Positions 12,003-23,832 of a stretch of DNA of 64,000 bases are shown here, one piece after another (positions within the stretch are counted from its first letter, which is position 1; the number at the start of each line of letters is the position of its first letter). The notes below the pieces were generated by a model. That model saw nothing but the letters and a program-made list of their open reading frames with translations. It had not been told where the DNA came from and did not search any database. This stretch comes from Dipteronia dyeriana. Lineage: Eukaryota > Streptophyta > Magnoliopsida > Sapindales > Sapindaceae. A program made the position numbers and the translations under genes. The DNA lies in NCBI GenBank assembly GCA_032871835.1, contig CM065300.1:2857768-2921767 (forward strand), given 5' to 3'.

Positions 12003-12377
12003 GTTAATTATGCTATGATATTTGCAATCGGATCAGTACTATTGTAATATTAGGACCAGGAGTTAATGCATAATCGAGAGGGAAGAATCCGTACGTCATA
12101 AAATGGTAATAGTTAGGTTCTACCATGCCTGTATCTCAGCATATTATATCAAAAAATTATATATATTATATATATGTTGTTAGAGCGTATGTGCATAATG
12201 GAAAGATGGAATTATCTTGTAATTGTGTGCTTGCTTTCTTTACTTTGCAGAGCAATCTTTTTATTTTGAAGAGTAATGTGTATGTTTTGTGGATATTTCA
12301 ACATGTTCTCTCTGGAATAAATTAATACATTGCATATATATATAATATATATATTTCTGAGTTCTTCCCCAATCTCA

Positions 12378-12403
12378 TTAAGCATATATATATATATGCT
12401 TAA
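12378..12403. repeat. Perfect 26-bp palindrome downstream of Di19
   Basis: TTAAGC, then alternating AT, then GCTTAA form a perfect palindrome that could extrude as a cruciform or RNA hairpin. Flanking TTCTGAG and CTCAGAA extend an imperfect inverted repeat. It lies about 375 bp after the Di19 stop and may mark a small foldback element. Confidence 0.6.
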
Positions 12404-13599
12404 CTTCTCAGAAATTTAATGTTTGATGCATGTAAATTGATCGAATATAGTTGTTCATTCCAATACAATATTTGTTACAGAGAATGTTATCGATAGCAAA
12501 CCATTGGAGAATGGTCTCTAATATCTGCCGTTGTGAGTGTTAATTCATTGGTTTAAAAGTTTTATGTATAAAACGCCGTCTACATTTTGCAACATCATGA
12601 TTCATATTTTTAATATTACTGTATAGTAATTTTATTGTAAAAGTGTTGAGATTAATTGTGATGATTAAAATATATATAAATTTAGATTATTTATTTATTA
12701 ATTATATATATTAAATCAATATTTAAATTGAATAAAATTACTAAATGATTTTAATTTAAAGAATAATAATGATATTTTAAAAAGCAATATCAAACCGACT
12801 TTAAAACATAATAATATCTCTTAAGATCAAATTCAAACAAAATAAATAAACTACGGTATATATTGTTTAATCTCGATAGATCACACCTATCCTTAAACGA
12901 ATAACATATAATGGACCCATATTTTGACGGGAGAAAAGAAAGAAAGTACAGTAGTCATTATCCACTTGACAAACTTTCCTCCAGCCGAAGGAATTTAAGA
13001 AATGCAGTATCTCAGTTCTCATGGATTTGCTACAAAACGATTAAGAGAAACACAAGTCTAATACTTTATGTAGATCGAATTCTTGTAAGAGTTAGCACAA
13101 AGAGGTATCATATACTACACATACTAACTATATACATTCAATTTTCATCGTCATCATCATCTGACAAATCTTATTTGAAGGTTATAGCAACTCCGTGACT
13201 GATTTTTCCAGCCATATTTATGGTATGCTCATTCACAACTAGCGTTTTAAAAACTTAGCATGGATAATCATCCGATGTATGGATCTCGGGCAATTTTATC
13301 CGACTTATGGTATCCATTGGAAACTATCCTCACAAAAAAAACAACAACAGATCCTCCTTCCTACTGCAGTTCCGCAAACGCCAAAAATAGACAATGTTCA
13401 GGCAATCTTTAACACAAAAGGGGCAAATTGCATGCATATTAGAATGCTGATGCTCCGCACAACATAAATACCAAAGGAAAGCAGCAACTGGCACGCAGCT
13501 TGTATGTATGATGGGTTTTTTCTTTCAAGATCGATGATTCGATGGTGCCAATTCACTTTGGAATAACAACATCAGGATCTAAAAAAAAAAAGAACCCCT
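12404..13599. other. Intergenic between convergent Di19 and DUF789 genes
   Basis: Both neighbouring genes point into this region, so it holds their 3' untranslated regions and spacer. No further coding sequence can be supported. Confidence 0.5.
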
Positions 13600-16500
13600 T
13601 CACCTCAAATAAGGGCTGTGGGACACAAAGAACCTGAAATCGGGATGGTTGACTTGCAAAAGCCTAAGCCAATTGTCTGCAGCTCGTAACAGAGAATTGG
13701 CTTTTGGACATTCATGAACTCCATTATGGTTCCAAAATGAAACTTTGAACTTATACGAAGCAAGCCCAAAAGTAGGCAATGGCAGCTTGACGAACCTGTC
13801 AGTGCTGTGACCCTCCCTAACAGTAAAATTTGGAAAATGCAGTCCATCAGAACCAGTACCTGCTCCAAACAAAATGGGAACTACATCATTACTCTATCTA
13901 GGAAGGCAGCAACAGTAAGTTTCAAACGGAAACTACATGCACGGATTATTTATGTGGGAAGAGATAAACATACTCTGAAAGGGTGTTGACAGAGAATGAA
14001 AGCTCAGAAAGCAGGCATCGAGATTCTGTAATGTTGGACCCATAGGTATTCTATATATGGGATACCTACATCAAGAATGGCATAGCAACTCTCTCAGATA
14101 TAAAACTAAACCCTTAGAAAACAAGATCAGCAACTTAATTAGCCAAATAAGACGAGAAAACCATACCATGCCACAGATATCCAACTTGAGGGTAACAGAT
14201 CACAGCTCCTGTATGTCCTGAGGTCTGGAAATCGAGATGCAAGAATTGAAATCTGCAGGATGCAAGATTCAGATTATGTTATGATGAAAAGGAAAATCTG
14301 CCAGCTCAACATTCTAGTCTACCAAAAAGTAAGGCACTTGCCTTGTCAGCCAAAGGTTCACGACTAAATGGAGCATCATGCGCCAAGTATTCAAATATGA
14401 GCTGGCCTGGTGGGTTGCAAATCTCACTCTCATCACTTGAGGAACCCGCTAAAGGTTTGTTTCTCAGTGAAAGCCTATTGAAGCTCTGGATATTTGCATC
14501 AGGAATGTTCTGCTGGCTCCAAGTCCCCTGGAAGAAAGCATTAATTCGCCTCTCTTCCCCGTGGTCACTGCTACCATCACTACTTGTTTCCCTAGATGAC
14601 TCAGCATCACTCTCTTCACCAGGCCTCCTGCTAAAAGATGTTAAAAAAAATAAAAAAATTACAAATGGTGCACTCATTAAAAATAAATTTTCCACTATGT
14701 ATCATCCCTGTGTATCATCCCGCCATTTATAAGTGAACTTCAATCAATCACAAAAAAATTATCATGCTTAAAAAAAAAAGATCACATTCTTGTTCAAATA
14801 GTAGTACGGCTCACCAAGGCAATGAATGAACCAAACATCAACCACTAGAAAGTAAAGTATACCTATTGTAAATTGTTGTGATTTCAAGTATAGTGTGCCA
14901 TTAGTACTACAGAGTTTACATTCTAACGTAACATATATAATTCAATAATCTTGCATTCTTCCATGACTTGAGAAATAATAATATTCAGCAGAATCAACTA
15001 GATATCTGCAAGTCCAATTTCAACTCAATGCATTCCTTAACTTGAAATCTCTCTTTTGATTCAAAGTCGTGATGTAACATACTAACGTGTAAGACACAAT
15101 AATTAAGACTATTGTTGGCACATAGGTTTCATTAAAGTTTTATCACAAGTTCGCAACCATGTCAAAGTAGAATCAACTAGAAACAACAATAGGCTATTAA
15201 ATTAGAAAACAATAAAAACTAAGAAACTGGGACAATGGCTCACCTTAGCCTTGAGGAGGGTCTTGACGGGTCTATATACAGCTGAATGCCAGACAAGTAC
15301 GGAACATAGTACTGCTTTACAGACTCACTTCCATCCAACAAAAGTGGAACTCCAGCTCCATATGCACTCCATTCTTTAAATGATTCCCACAAATCACTAA
15401 GGAAAAAGAATGGATGATGTTCCGTTTCATCACTTCTCCATCTACCGCTACTTGTCTGTAACAAACAACATGCCGCCAAACAAGTACCCAAAGATATAAG
15501 AAAAATAGCTATATGAAAATAAATTCAAGTATGCAATGACCATAATGAAAACAAAATTCCAGTGTCATAATGAAAACAAATGTGAATGTCGACACACACA
15601 CACACACACTGTTAATAAAAAGGAAAATACAGGATGGGCAAAAGAAAAGGATGCAAGGGAAAGGAAAAGCATAGGAAGGGAAGTTGACTCTTTGATCTTT
15701 AAGTCTCATTCCGTTGATACAATGAAAATGTGGGGGAAGTGCGAGCGTTGTCAATATCAGACTATTATATGTAAATTTGCATATATGTTCCATGTAAGAA
15801 AAGGGTAAAAAATATAAGTCTACTCTCTTTCACAACAGACTTTATTCTTTTCGTTACTCATTCATTTATGGAAGAATCGAGTTCTGTGGCTCCTTCTCAT
15901 TTCATTTCCTTTCCTGTTCAAGGTTACAAGGAAAATGCCATCTTGATATCCTCTATACAACACTTCATCTTTCTGCCTAGTTCCTTTCGTCTAATTTCTC
16001 TTCGACCAAACTAAATGTTCAGTTCACTAAATCCATTCGAAGTAGAAAAATAACATTTCCGTTTAGTTTCCAAAGGTTGAACATTTTCCCTATTATAAAG
16101 TCAACCAAGTGCTGCATATAATTGTATGGAATTCAAATTTCCAAATCTCAAATTCAACAAGCAAGATAATTGCATATCACTACAACCTCTTATCAATTCA
16201 AATACTAAATGAAACTAAAAGATGGTTTTCTATTTCACATTTTCTCAATGCTTCTCATGATATTTCAGCGAAGTTAAAAACTTTACTTGAATCAATCAAA
16301 AACCACAAAAAACAGAAACCAAACTCAAACTCACCTTGGGGAGATGTTGAACCGGCACCAAGGGAGTGGTGTGCTCCAAGAACCGATCGAAATTCGTCGA
16401 CTCGCTACTCAACAACCGCGATTCGCATTTGTTGGACTCCGTTCTCTTCTTCTCGGAAACCGACGACGGCCTCTGCAACCTCTGATGCCGTTGTTCCTGT

Positions 16501-16634
16501 CTCTGCTTCTGTTTCACTTCCTCCTCCTCCTCCTCCTGTTGCTGCTGCTGCTGCTGCTTTCGCACGTGCGGCGGGTTGTAGAACCGGTTCTCGCCGCGGC
16601 TGCGGGCGATCGGACCCGCTCTTGACCCGGACAT
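13600..16634 (-). CDS. DUF789 domain protein
   Basis: The gene has six exons, read downwards: 16634-16335, 15455-15244, 14630-14342, 14252-14167, 14065-13974 and 13859-13600. All phases agree, giving 412 residues. The start MSGSRAG and the [10 protein letters not shown] block are typical of the plant DUF789 family. A Q7-E6 run follows at residues 27-39. The conserved parts are [91 protein letters not shown] and the C-terminal [19 protein letters not shown]. An acidic Ser-rich insert ([19 protein letters not shown]) lies mid-protein. The molecular function of the family is unknown to me. No signal peptide or membrane segment is seen. The intron after exon 3 is GC-AG. Confidence 0.92.
14253..14341 (-). 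other. GC-AG intron in the DUF789 gene
   Basis: On the minus strand the donor reads ACAAG|GCAAGTG, the strong form of a GC 5' splice site, and the acceptor reads TCTGCAG. Using it joins LADK to ISILASRF in frame, exactly as in the family. The only nearby GT would shift the frame. Confidence 0.8.
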
Positions 16635-16689
16635 TATTATTCACAGAAGATTGAAGATTGAAGAACAAAAACGACGCACTTTCTGAAGA

Positions 16690-16902
16690 GAAAAAAAAAA
16701 AACCAGTGTGGGTCTTATGTTGAGTTGAAGATCTAGATTCTAGGGTTTTAGATTGTTCCTCTTATCGATTTTTTTAATTAAAAAAAAAAATTATTTTTAT
16801 GCGGCGAAATGAGACAGTGAAGAGTGTTGGAAGAGTGTCTACAAACAAACACTACAACTGTTTGTGTTGTGTTGAGACTTGAGAGAGAGAAGACAAAACT
16901 AA

Positions 16903-16933
<31 letters not shown>

Positions 16934-18830
16934 GTGGTTGTGCAATACAGATAAACATTATTTCAAAAAAAAAAAACTAGAAGATTCTGGAAAGTTTTAA
17001 TTTTTTTTTTTTTTAAGATTCTATAAAGTTTTGTAAAAATTAAGGAGTTAGGACATAGCTATAAGGAGATTAATATTATATTATGAATAATAGTTTAATG
17101 TTCACAGATAAACATCTAAAATATTGATTTAATGTTTCGATCGGTTGTTATTAGTTTGATATTAAACTCATTGGTCAGATTTTGGTTTTTAAAAATCTAG
17201 GAATTATTCATAAAAGCAAATAACAACCGATCAAAATAATGGATCAATATTTTAGATATTGAACGTCCTAATTGTTATAATGATACTATTGTGATTATTA
17301 TCCAGAAACTATATAGATTTTATTTAGTAATTAAATCCTTCGTTGAGATACTATGAATAAGTTTATTTAAATCTCTTGTAATTTTAGTGGCTAAATCCTT
17401 GGTGGATAAGTAAATCATGTAGTTAAATCTTTTACGGATACAATCATGATGATGGAGGTGTGCATCTTTTACGTAAAATTATTATTACTTTACGTAATTG
17501 ATTGCCATATTAACTTTTCTTACTTCTTAAGGTTTTTTATTTTTATTTTTTTATATAGGTTCATGAATAAGGATATGTTTTATGAAACCCTAAACCTACC
17601 TGTGTATGATTTGAAGTTATTTTTTATAAGTTTATGAATTAGTATATGGTCTATTGAAACCATGATATTACCGGGGAATCAGTTAAACTCAGTTGGTAGA
17701 TGAATGAATTTAGGATTTGGATAAATGATTCTTGAATCATCGGTACAGATCATACCAATAGTAAAATGTTAAAAAAATAAATAAATCATGGTCTATATAA
17801 GTATATAGATACTATAAAAATAATAATAATGCATGATTGTATCTACCATCTCTTATTTTTTATATTTGCAATATGATATTTATTGTCATTCATTGCATTG
17901 GTATGTATACCCAATTACCCATCTTTTGCTTTTATATTTTAATGCAGATTCATTTTTATTTCTCTAGCTTCATTCTCTTAACAACAATTTTTCGTGTAAA
18001 TTATTGGGTCAGTTCAATTTTATAAAAAATAAAAAAAATGTATGAAATCCAACTTCATTTAATAATTTTTTAAAATATTATAATAATTTAGAGTTTAAAA
18101 ATAAAGGAAAAATTCGAATTCACAATTTCTCCCCACCATTCACAACCTCTTGATATATATATATGTGAAGAGTACAACATTGGACCGGACCGCCTCTAAT
18201 AATTGTTATTCATTTGGAATAATCACTTGTACACATTGTTATTATTTTTCATTTATTTGGTCCGATCTCCAAAACAACACCGCCTTGGTTGGGCTGCACC
18301 ATATTGTCTTGAAATGGGCTAGCCCATTTATATGGGAATCAAAACTGGCAGGTTGACATTAACAGTAACACTGATTTATATTGACAACTTGGTTAGTTTA
18401 ATGAATTACACATAACATGATTCAAAGTTATTTTTTAACAGTATCTATCTATCTATATTATCTAGGCCGGGTTTTTTTTTCTTAAGGATTTTTTAGTAAG
18501 ATTCAAATCGTTAGTTTACGAGTCATTTATCCAAACCCTAACTACTAACTGAACTATGTCCATAGGGACATCTACATTCTGTTTAACATTTTATGGATCA
18601 GATAAAAGTTTCTATGCATCCTATGTTGAGCAATGAATCCAAGATATGCTCATTACATGTATAGAAGATTGAAAATAGATAAAAGCATGATTTTTCTCTT
18701 TCAATCTAAGCATTGCTTGCCTGCTTGGTGGGATTTATAAGGTAGCATAGAAAACATAAATTTTAGATAAGAAAGTTGGAAATTTTGAGGGTTGAAAGTG
18801 TACAAAAATTGACAAAAATGATATAAATAT
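16690..18830. other. Intergenic, AT-rich
   Basis: This holds the DUF789 5' flank with long T and A runs and a TA microsatellite near 16900. An imperfect inverted repeat lies at 17114-17257 and is listed separately. No credible coding sequence is seen. A GGGCTAGCCCA palindrome near 18317 is noted without an assigned role. Confidence 0.5.
17114..17257. repeat. Imperfect inverted repeat, foldback or MITE-like
   Basis: Two 39-bp arms (17114-17152 and 17219-17257) are reverse complements except for a short central mismatch block. Each arm ends in ATCTAAAATATTGAT on the outside and GATCGGTTGTTATT on the inside. The loop is about 66 bp. No target-site duplication was clear. Confidence 0.55.
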
Positions 18831-18834
18831 ATAC

Positions 18835-18985
18835 TTTTGTTCTTTCGCTTCAAGTCCACATCATCAATGGTATTACTTTTCTACTCATATTTGAAATTTA
18901 ACCTTCTTCTTCTTTTAGAATGGAGATGTCATTAAGTCCATGTTGGAGGCTCTGAAACTTGACTAGGAATGCTAAATGACAGTTC
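18835..18985 (+). repeat. Decayed copy of the PR-10 promoter region
   Basis: The motif order matches the upstream region of the PR-10 gene at 21.04 kb (about 20747-20860): TTGTTCTTT, a CAT.ATCA block, CATATTTGAAATTT, CTTTTAGAATGG, AGTCCA.GTTGGAGGCTCT. The coding part that should follow is not recognisable, apart from a possible relic near 20.09 kb. Confidence 0.5.
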
Positions 18986-20090
18986 ATGAACATGATTTCA
19001 ATTGATTTTTTAACGTAAACGTTTCGGTTTTTAATGTAAATATTCAGATTCGAATGAATGTTAATATTCGAATCTGACTATTGACGTTCTTGGCAGAGAG
19101 ACACAATCTAATATAAATTAAGTTGCTTCCATGTCAAAATTTCTATTATTATTCTAAAAGAGTTTATGACCGTTTTATTTCTAAAAATTTATCTTTAAAA
19201 ACACTTGTTGAAATACTTAAAAAAGAAAAAACACTTGTTGGAATAATATATATTATCTTTCAACACAGAGACTAAATAGTTTCAAATATTTTAAGTCAAT
19301 TTACAATATTCACCAACCAAATAGTGACTACTGACTATTGACTACTATAATATATTCAAAGATATTAAATCAGTAAGTCATGTATTAATTTCCGCGTAGC
19401 TCACTTTAACGGATATTCCTAAATGCCAGACTATTTATTTTGACTAGTGATTTGCAATTGTTACATAGACAACTACACATATATGATTTGTCACTGTTAC
19501 AAGTTTTCAAAACTGGATTTATCTGTATTAACAGTTTCAAAACAAATATCCCTAAAGGGTATAATACAATTTGTAGATGGATAAATTTAAGGTTTAGGTA
19601 AATGATTAAAAATAGTTTCAAACAAATAACTTATTAATATGATCAATTCATGTGTGAAACCATAAAAAAAGAAAAAGAAATAGTCAACTTGTTAGAAGAA
19701 GCACAACAACTTTATTTAATTGTACGATATTCGAAGCATCATATAAAGATTGTGTCATGAGATTACATGTTCAACATAAATTATAAATTATTACTGTTTT
19801 ATTGACTATCTATTTAAAATTGTTTAAAAATAAGAGAAAGAAAAAAATGTCTTCAATTATTGAAAAAATTAAATGCTCGTCACCCTTTTAACACGGACGA
19901 TAATATGCTCCCCCGTCCATGTTAGTGGAGATCGACTTGAGTCCCATGAATTATATATAGATAATTTTCTTTTCGATGTTATCGGATAAGAAATTTCCCA
20001 TTATAATAGTAGATTTCTGAATATACATATAGTATTTAATTTTAATAAGTATCAGTGAAACCCGTTAGGGTTTGAATTAAAAAAAAATGT

Positions 20091-20130
20091 CCATGTTGTT
20101 GAAGGTGTTGCAGGAGAGACCGGTGGACAA
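20091..20130 (+). pseudogene. PR-10 exon 1 fragment
   Basis: About 30 nt match the P-loop region of the neighbouring PR-10 genes (TTGTTGAAGGTGTTGCAGGA, then GAG). No reading frame remains on either side. It is best read as the last recognisable piece of a lost PR-10 copy. Confidence 0.55.
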
Positions 20131-20922
20131 AGAAAGAATATATAGCACCTATGAAGACAAATAAATATGTTGATCTTTGATTTTCTTTTTCTCTTAAACA
20201 CCTTTCCATTTTAACCGTTTTAAACTGATCTCAATCGAATACCTAAACATTAGAAATTTTATTAGAAATTTTTTGACCAAATTGAACCGAATATATTAAT
20301 GGATTGATACATAATATACCTGTTTCAATTTGCAAGGAGGCTTCAACGTTAGAACTACTAAAACCTTAAATATGTATGAAATTCTTGAATTTCTTTTTCA
20401 GGTTTTATTATATATTTTTCAATTCTCATATTAGTCGGAAATAAAACATGAAGACTTGCTTGTTTAACTTGGACATCAACACAGGGACGGAACCATGAGA
20501 GGGCTGTCCGGGTTATCCCGGGCTCTCTAGATTTTTTTTTTTATCAATATAAGAAAGGTTAATTACACAAATAGCTCCAGAGATTTGATAACACTTCATA
20601 AATATAATATATTTGTTTAAACTTAGTGTGAAAGGTAAATATTGTATTGTTCAAAGTAAGTTATAAAAATATACATAATATTATGACTTCTAACTTCTAA
20701 TTCTATTAAGTCATGTACAAGTTTAAATAATTTCTTAAACCTATGTCACTTTTGTTCTTTAGCTCCATGACCACCGCATATCATCAAATAAATTCATATT
20801 TGGAAATTTTTCATCTTCTAGAATGGCAGTCAGTCAGTCCAAGTTGGAGGCTCTTAAAATATATATATTGAATTTGAATGGTAGGCTAGCTAGCTCAAGT
20901 CACAAAGACTTACACTTGTGAA

Positions 20923-20932
20923 TCTATATATA
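20923..20932 (+). promoter_or_regulatory. TATA box of PR-10 gene
   Basis: TCTATATATA lies about 108 bp before the start codon. The same GAATCTATATATACCC context precedes the PR-10 genes at 59.75 and 62.24 kb on the minus strand. Confidence 0.65.
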
Positions 20933-21039
20933 CCCTAGTGCTCTCACTTCACCAAATCACAACCAGTTTCACTGTCAATCTAGTATAAACAGCTTCATCA
21001 CTTTGTCTTGCTTTTTTTCTCTCTCTCTCCAAGACAAAC

Positions 21040-21621
21040 ATGGGTGTCATTAATGTTAATGCAGAATATGCAACCTCTGTTGCCCCAGCTCGGATGTTCA
21101 AGGCCTTAGTTGTCGATGCACACAACCTTGTCCCAAAGCTGACGCCGCAGGCAGTCAAGAGTGTTGATGTTGTTGAAGGTGTTGCAGGAGAGGCTGGATG
21201 CATCAAACAGACCAACTTTGTTGATGGTAAGTAATTACATTAGTAGTCACACTCTGATACTTAATGTGTTGCTAGTTATATATAATGTTTGAATAACGAG
21301 GGTATCATTTGATTGTTTTCAGGTAGTCCCGTCAAGTACCTGAAGCACAGGATTGAATCAATCGACAAAGACAACTTGGTATGCAAGTACAGCTTGATCG
21401 AAGGAGACGCGATCACTGGCAAGATTGACATAGCCTTGTACATTGTCAAGTTTGAGGCCTCAAGTGATGGCGGATGCGTTATCAAGACCTCAACTGAGGT
21501 CCATGTAAAGGATGGTCAAGACGTGGACGAGGCAACCATCAAGGCAGGCCAAGAACAGGAAATCGGATACTACAAGATTGTCGAAACACACCTCTTGGCC
21601 AATCCTGATGTCTATGCCTAA
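21040..21621 (+). CDS. PR-10/Bet v 1-family protein, copy A
   Basis: The gene has two exons, 21040-21226 and 21323-21621, giving 161 residues, the family norm. The single phase-1 intron interrupts the Gly codon at about residue 63, the conserved PR-10 position. It starts MGVINVNAEYATSVAPARMF, contains KYLKHRI, CKYSLIEGDAITGKI and KFEASSDGGC, and ends HLLANPDVYA. PR-10 proteins are small cytosolic proteins with a large hydrophobic cavity that binds ligands such as flavonoids or cytokinins, and are often induced by stress or pathogens. The glycine loop reads EGVAGEAGCIK instead of the canonical GxGGxG. The copy at 59.2-59.75 kb encodes the same protein. The ligand and the trigger of expression cannot be told from sequence. 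Confidence 0.93.
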
Positions 21622-22167
21622 ATTGCATACAATTCACTTGTAATTCTGTCTTTGAGTTTGTGCTTGTGGGGTTTTGTTTCATTTTAAAGAATAATTTGGC
21701 CATAATAACTATAAATGGCTAGAGGTTACTTGGTGATTCTGCAAATTATAATCTTTGTTCTGTTGGTTTGAAATATTGCCAAAACTTGTGTTTAATCAAT
21801 AAATGTTTGAGGTCATCTATTGGATCAAGATTCTTATCTTAATTTTCTTAAATATATGTGTTATTCAACTTATTTTGTGTGAATATTCTAATCAAATTTA
21901 GTAGACCAAGCAAGAATATATATATATTGCGACACCAACAAAGAACAGACCAGATTTGACTTTAAATGCCTCTTTTATTATTCTAATTTAAACAAAATTC
22001 TGAAATTAGTTGAACAAGTCAGTTTTACGTTCATTGACTATCTGTGAATCTATACACACACCATTGAAATCAATCAATCTAGTTCATCAATTTTGATCTT
22101 CTCTCAGGCTACTTGAATTTTATGGTTCTCTGCTCTCCAAAGGCAAACAAAACAAATCAATACTAAT

Positions 22168-22751
22168 ATGGGTGTAATTTGTGTTAACAATGAGCATGCA
22201 ACACCAGTTGCACCTGCTAGGATGTTCAAGGCACTGATCCTGGATTCTCACAACCTTGTCCCGAAGCTAGTGAAAAAATCAATCAAGAGCATTGATGTGA
22301 TTGAAGGCGATGGAGAGGAGGTTGGATGCATCAAACAGGCCAACTTCTGTGAAGGTGATGTGTCGTGTATGTGTATATATATATATTTAGTCTCACAAGC
22401 TATACATTAATTTTTTCCTGACTACATGGTTTTTGATTGATTTCAGGTGGGTACATGAGGCACAGGATTGATGCCCTGGATAAAGATAACTTCCTGTGCA
22501 AGTAAAGCTTGATTGAGGGCGGCGTGTTGGGCAACAAGATCGAATCAGTGGTGTACGAGGCTAAGTTTGAGGCTACAAGCGATGGGGGGTGCCTTGTTAA
22601 GGTTGCTACTGAATTCCATGTAAAGGGTGGTGATGATCATCATGAGGTCCTCATGATGGAACAGAACATCAAGGAAGGCCAAGAGCTAGAAATCGGAATG
22701 CTCAAAGTTATCGAAACACACCTCCTGAAAATTCCTGAAGACTATGCCTAA
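22168..22751 (+). pseudogene. PR-10 copy B with one nonsense codon
   Basis: The exons are 22168-22354 and 22447-22751. The total frame is intact (164 codons) except for a TAA at 22503-22505, where the homologous gene has a Tyr codon (TAC) in CKYSLIEG. Truncation would leave about 81 residues and remove the C-terminal helix and half of the sheet, so the product should not fold as a PR-10 protein. Everything else looks sound: start [24 protein letters not shown] intron at the standard place, and a full C-terminus ending KIPEDYA. The inactivation is therefore recent. Its glycine loop, EGDGEEVGCIK, also departs from the family consensus. Confidence 0.85.
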
Positions 22752-23070
22752 ATTCATACATGTTCAGTCATCACTCAATTTCCCTCCACAAATTCAGTTT
22801 GTGTGCGTGTGTTTGTGTTTTTGTTTTTTGTTTTCAATAATCTATAGCTATGGATATGGCTCGGTGCTTATGTCTACATACTTAAAAATTTGTTGGTTTA
22901 AAGGTATGCCAAAGAACAGATGTTTGATCGATTATTCCGTCCGAATTTTTATTTTCAAACATTGTACACTAATTCAGTAGCAACGATCAATATTGTATGA
23001 AAATGAACCCACCGCACTATCATTTGTGAATTGTGCGTAATAACCATGACTTGGTATTCGAGACTTTGAA

Positions 23071-23675
23071 TGGGATGGCAGCGGGTCGGGTTCGGGTGGG
23101 TTTTGTAAAATCCAAACCCTCACCAGCGAAAATTGTCCTCACCCACGTCCGCCCTCGAATCCACGTAGGTAAGCGGGTTCGCGGGCGGGTTTGAACCCGC
23201 GGGTTATGACTGCACCCATACCCTCACTCGCGAAACAATGTGGGTTCACGGTTGGATGATTTACCTGCGGGATACCCACAAACCCGCAACCCACGAACCC
23301 GCGAACCCGTGATTTGCCATTTGTAAATTTCCACATGTAATCACATATTTAATACTTAATTGAATTAAATTTTCATTTCTAATGCCCTACTTGATACATT
23401 ACAAAACAATAATAACATAAAAATAAAATGACAAAAAATAATTCAAATGTCTATGTACGTTTATATACAAGTATTTTATTTATACGGGTTCACGAGTCCA
23501 ACCTGCGGGTTTACGGGTCCAACCCGCGGGTTCGTTTTTCCAACCCGCACCCACCCACGAACCCATCGGGTTTTTCATTAAACGGGTTCGCGGGGTCTGC
23601 GGGTCATAAATTCACCATCCACACCCTACCCTACAGGGTCGGTTCGGACGGGTGCATGTCAAATTGCCATCCCTA
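23071..23675. mobile_element. Non-autonomous hAT-like element rich in CGGGT repeats
   Basis: The ends form short inverted repeats: GGGATGGCA at the left and TGCCATCCC at the right. The inner flanks carry many CGGGT/ACCCG units and the middle is AT-rich, which is the layout of plant non-autonomous hAT elements of the TAGGGATGGCA type. No clear 8-bp target duplication was found. No protein is encoded. Confidence 0.55.
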
Positions 23676-23832
23676 ATGGCAAAATCAATATGAATAAGGT
23701 GAAGTGAGAACTCTAGTAATAGGATATTCCACGCTATATTTGGATTATGTCATGAGATTAGAGTAAACTTTGACATTAATTAGAAAAAAATAAATACATT
23801 TAAAATTGTTAATTGAGGGAAAATAAAAACAA

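Larger units (their letters stand above)
20745..22805 (+). repeat. Left arm of PR-10 inverted duplication
   Basis: This block matches the reverse complement of about 58087-60055. It includes promoter, both exons, intron and 3' region of the intact PR-10 gene, the spacer, and the second PR-10 gene with part of its 3' flank. Identity is extremely high over the first gene (its intron is identical by eye) and lower over the second, where the right arm has lost most of exon 2. Confidence 0.8.

Noticed and set aside
16405..16668. Alternative minus-strand and plus-strand open frames over DUF789 exon 1
   Set aside because: They are shadows of a GC-rich, low-complexity coding exon (Gln/Glu runs); the 16634 frame alone matches the family and splices in phase.
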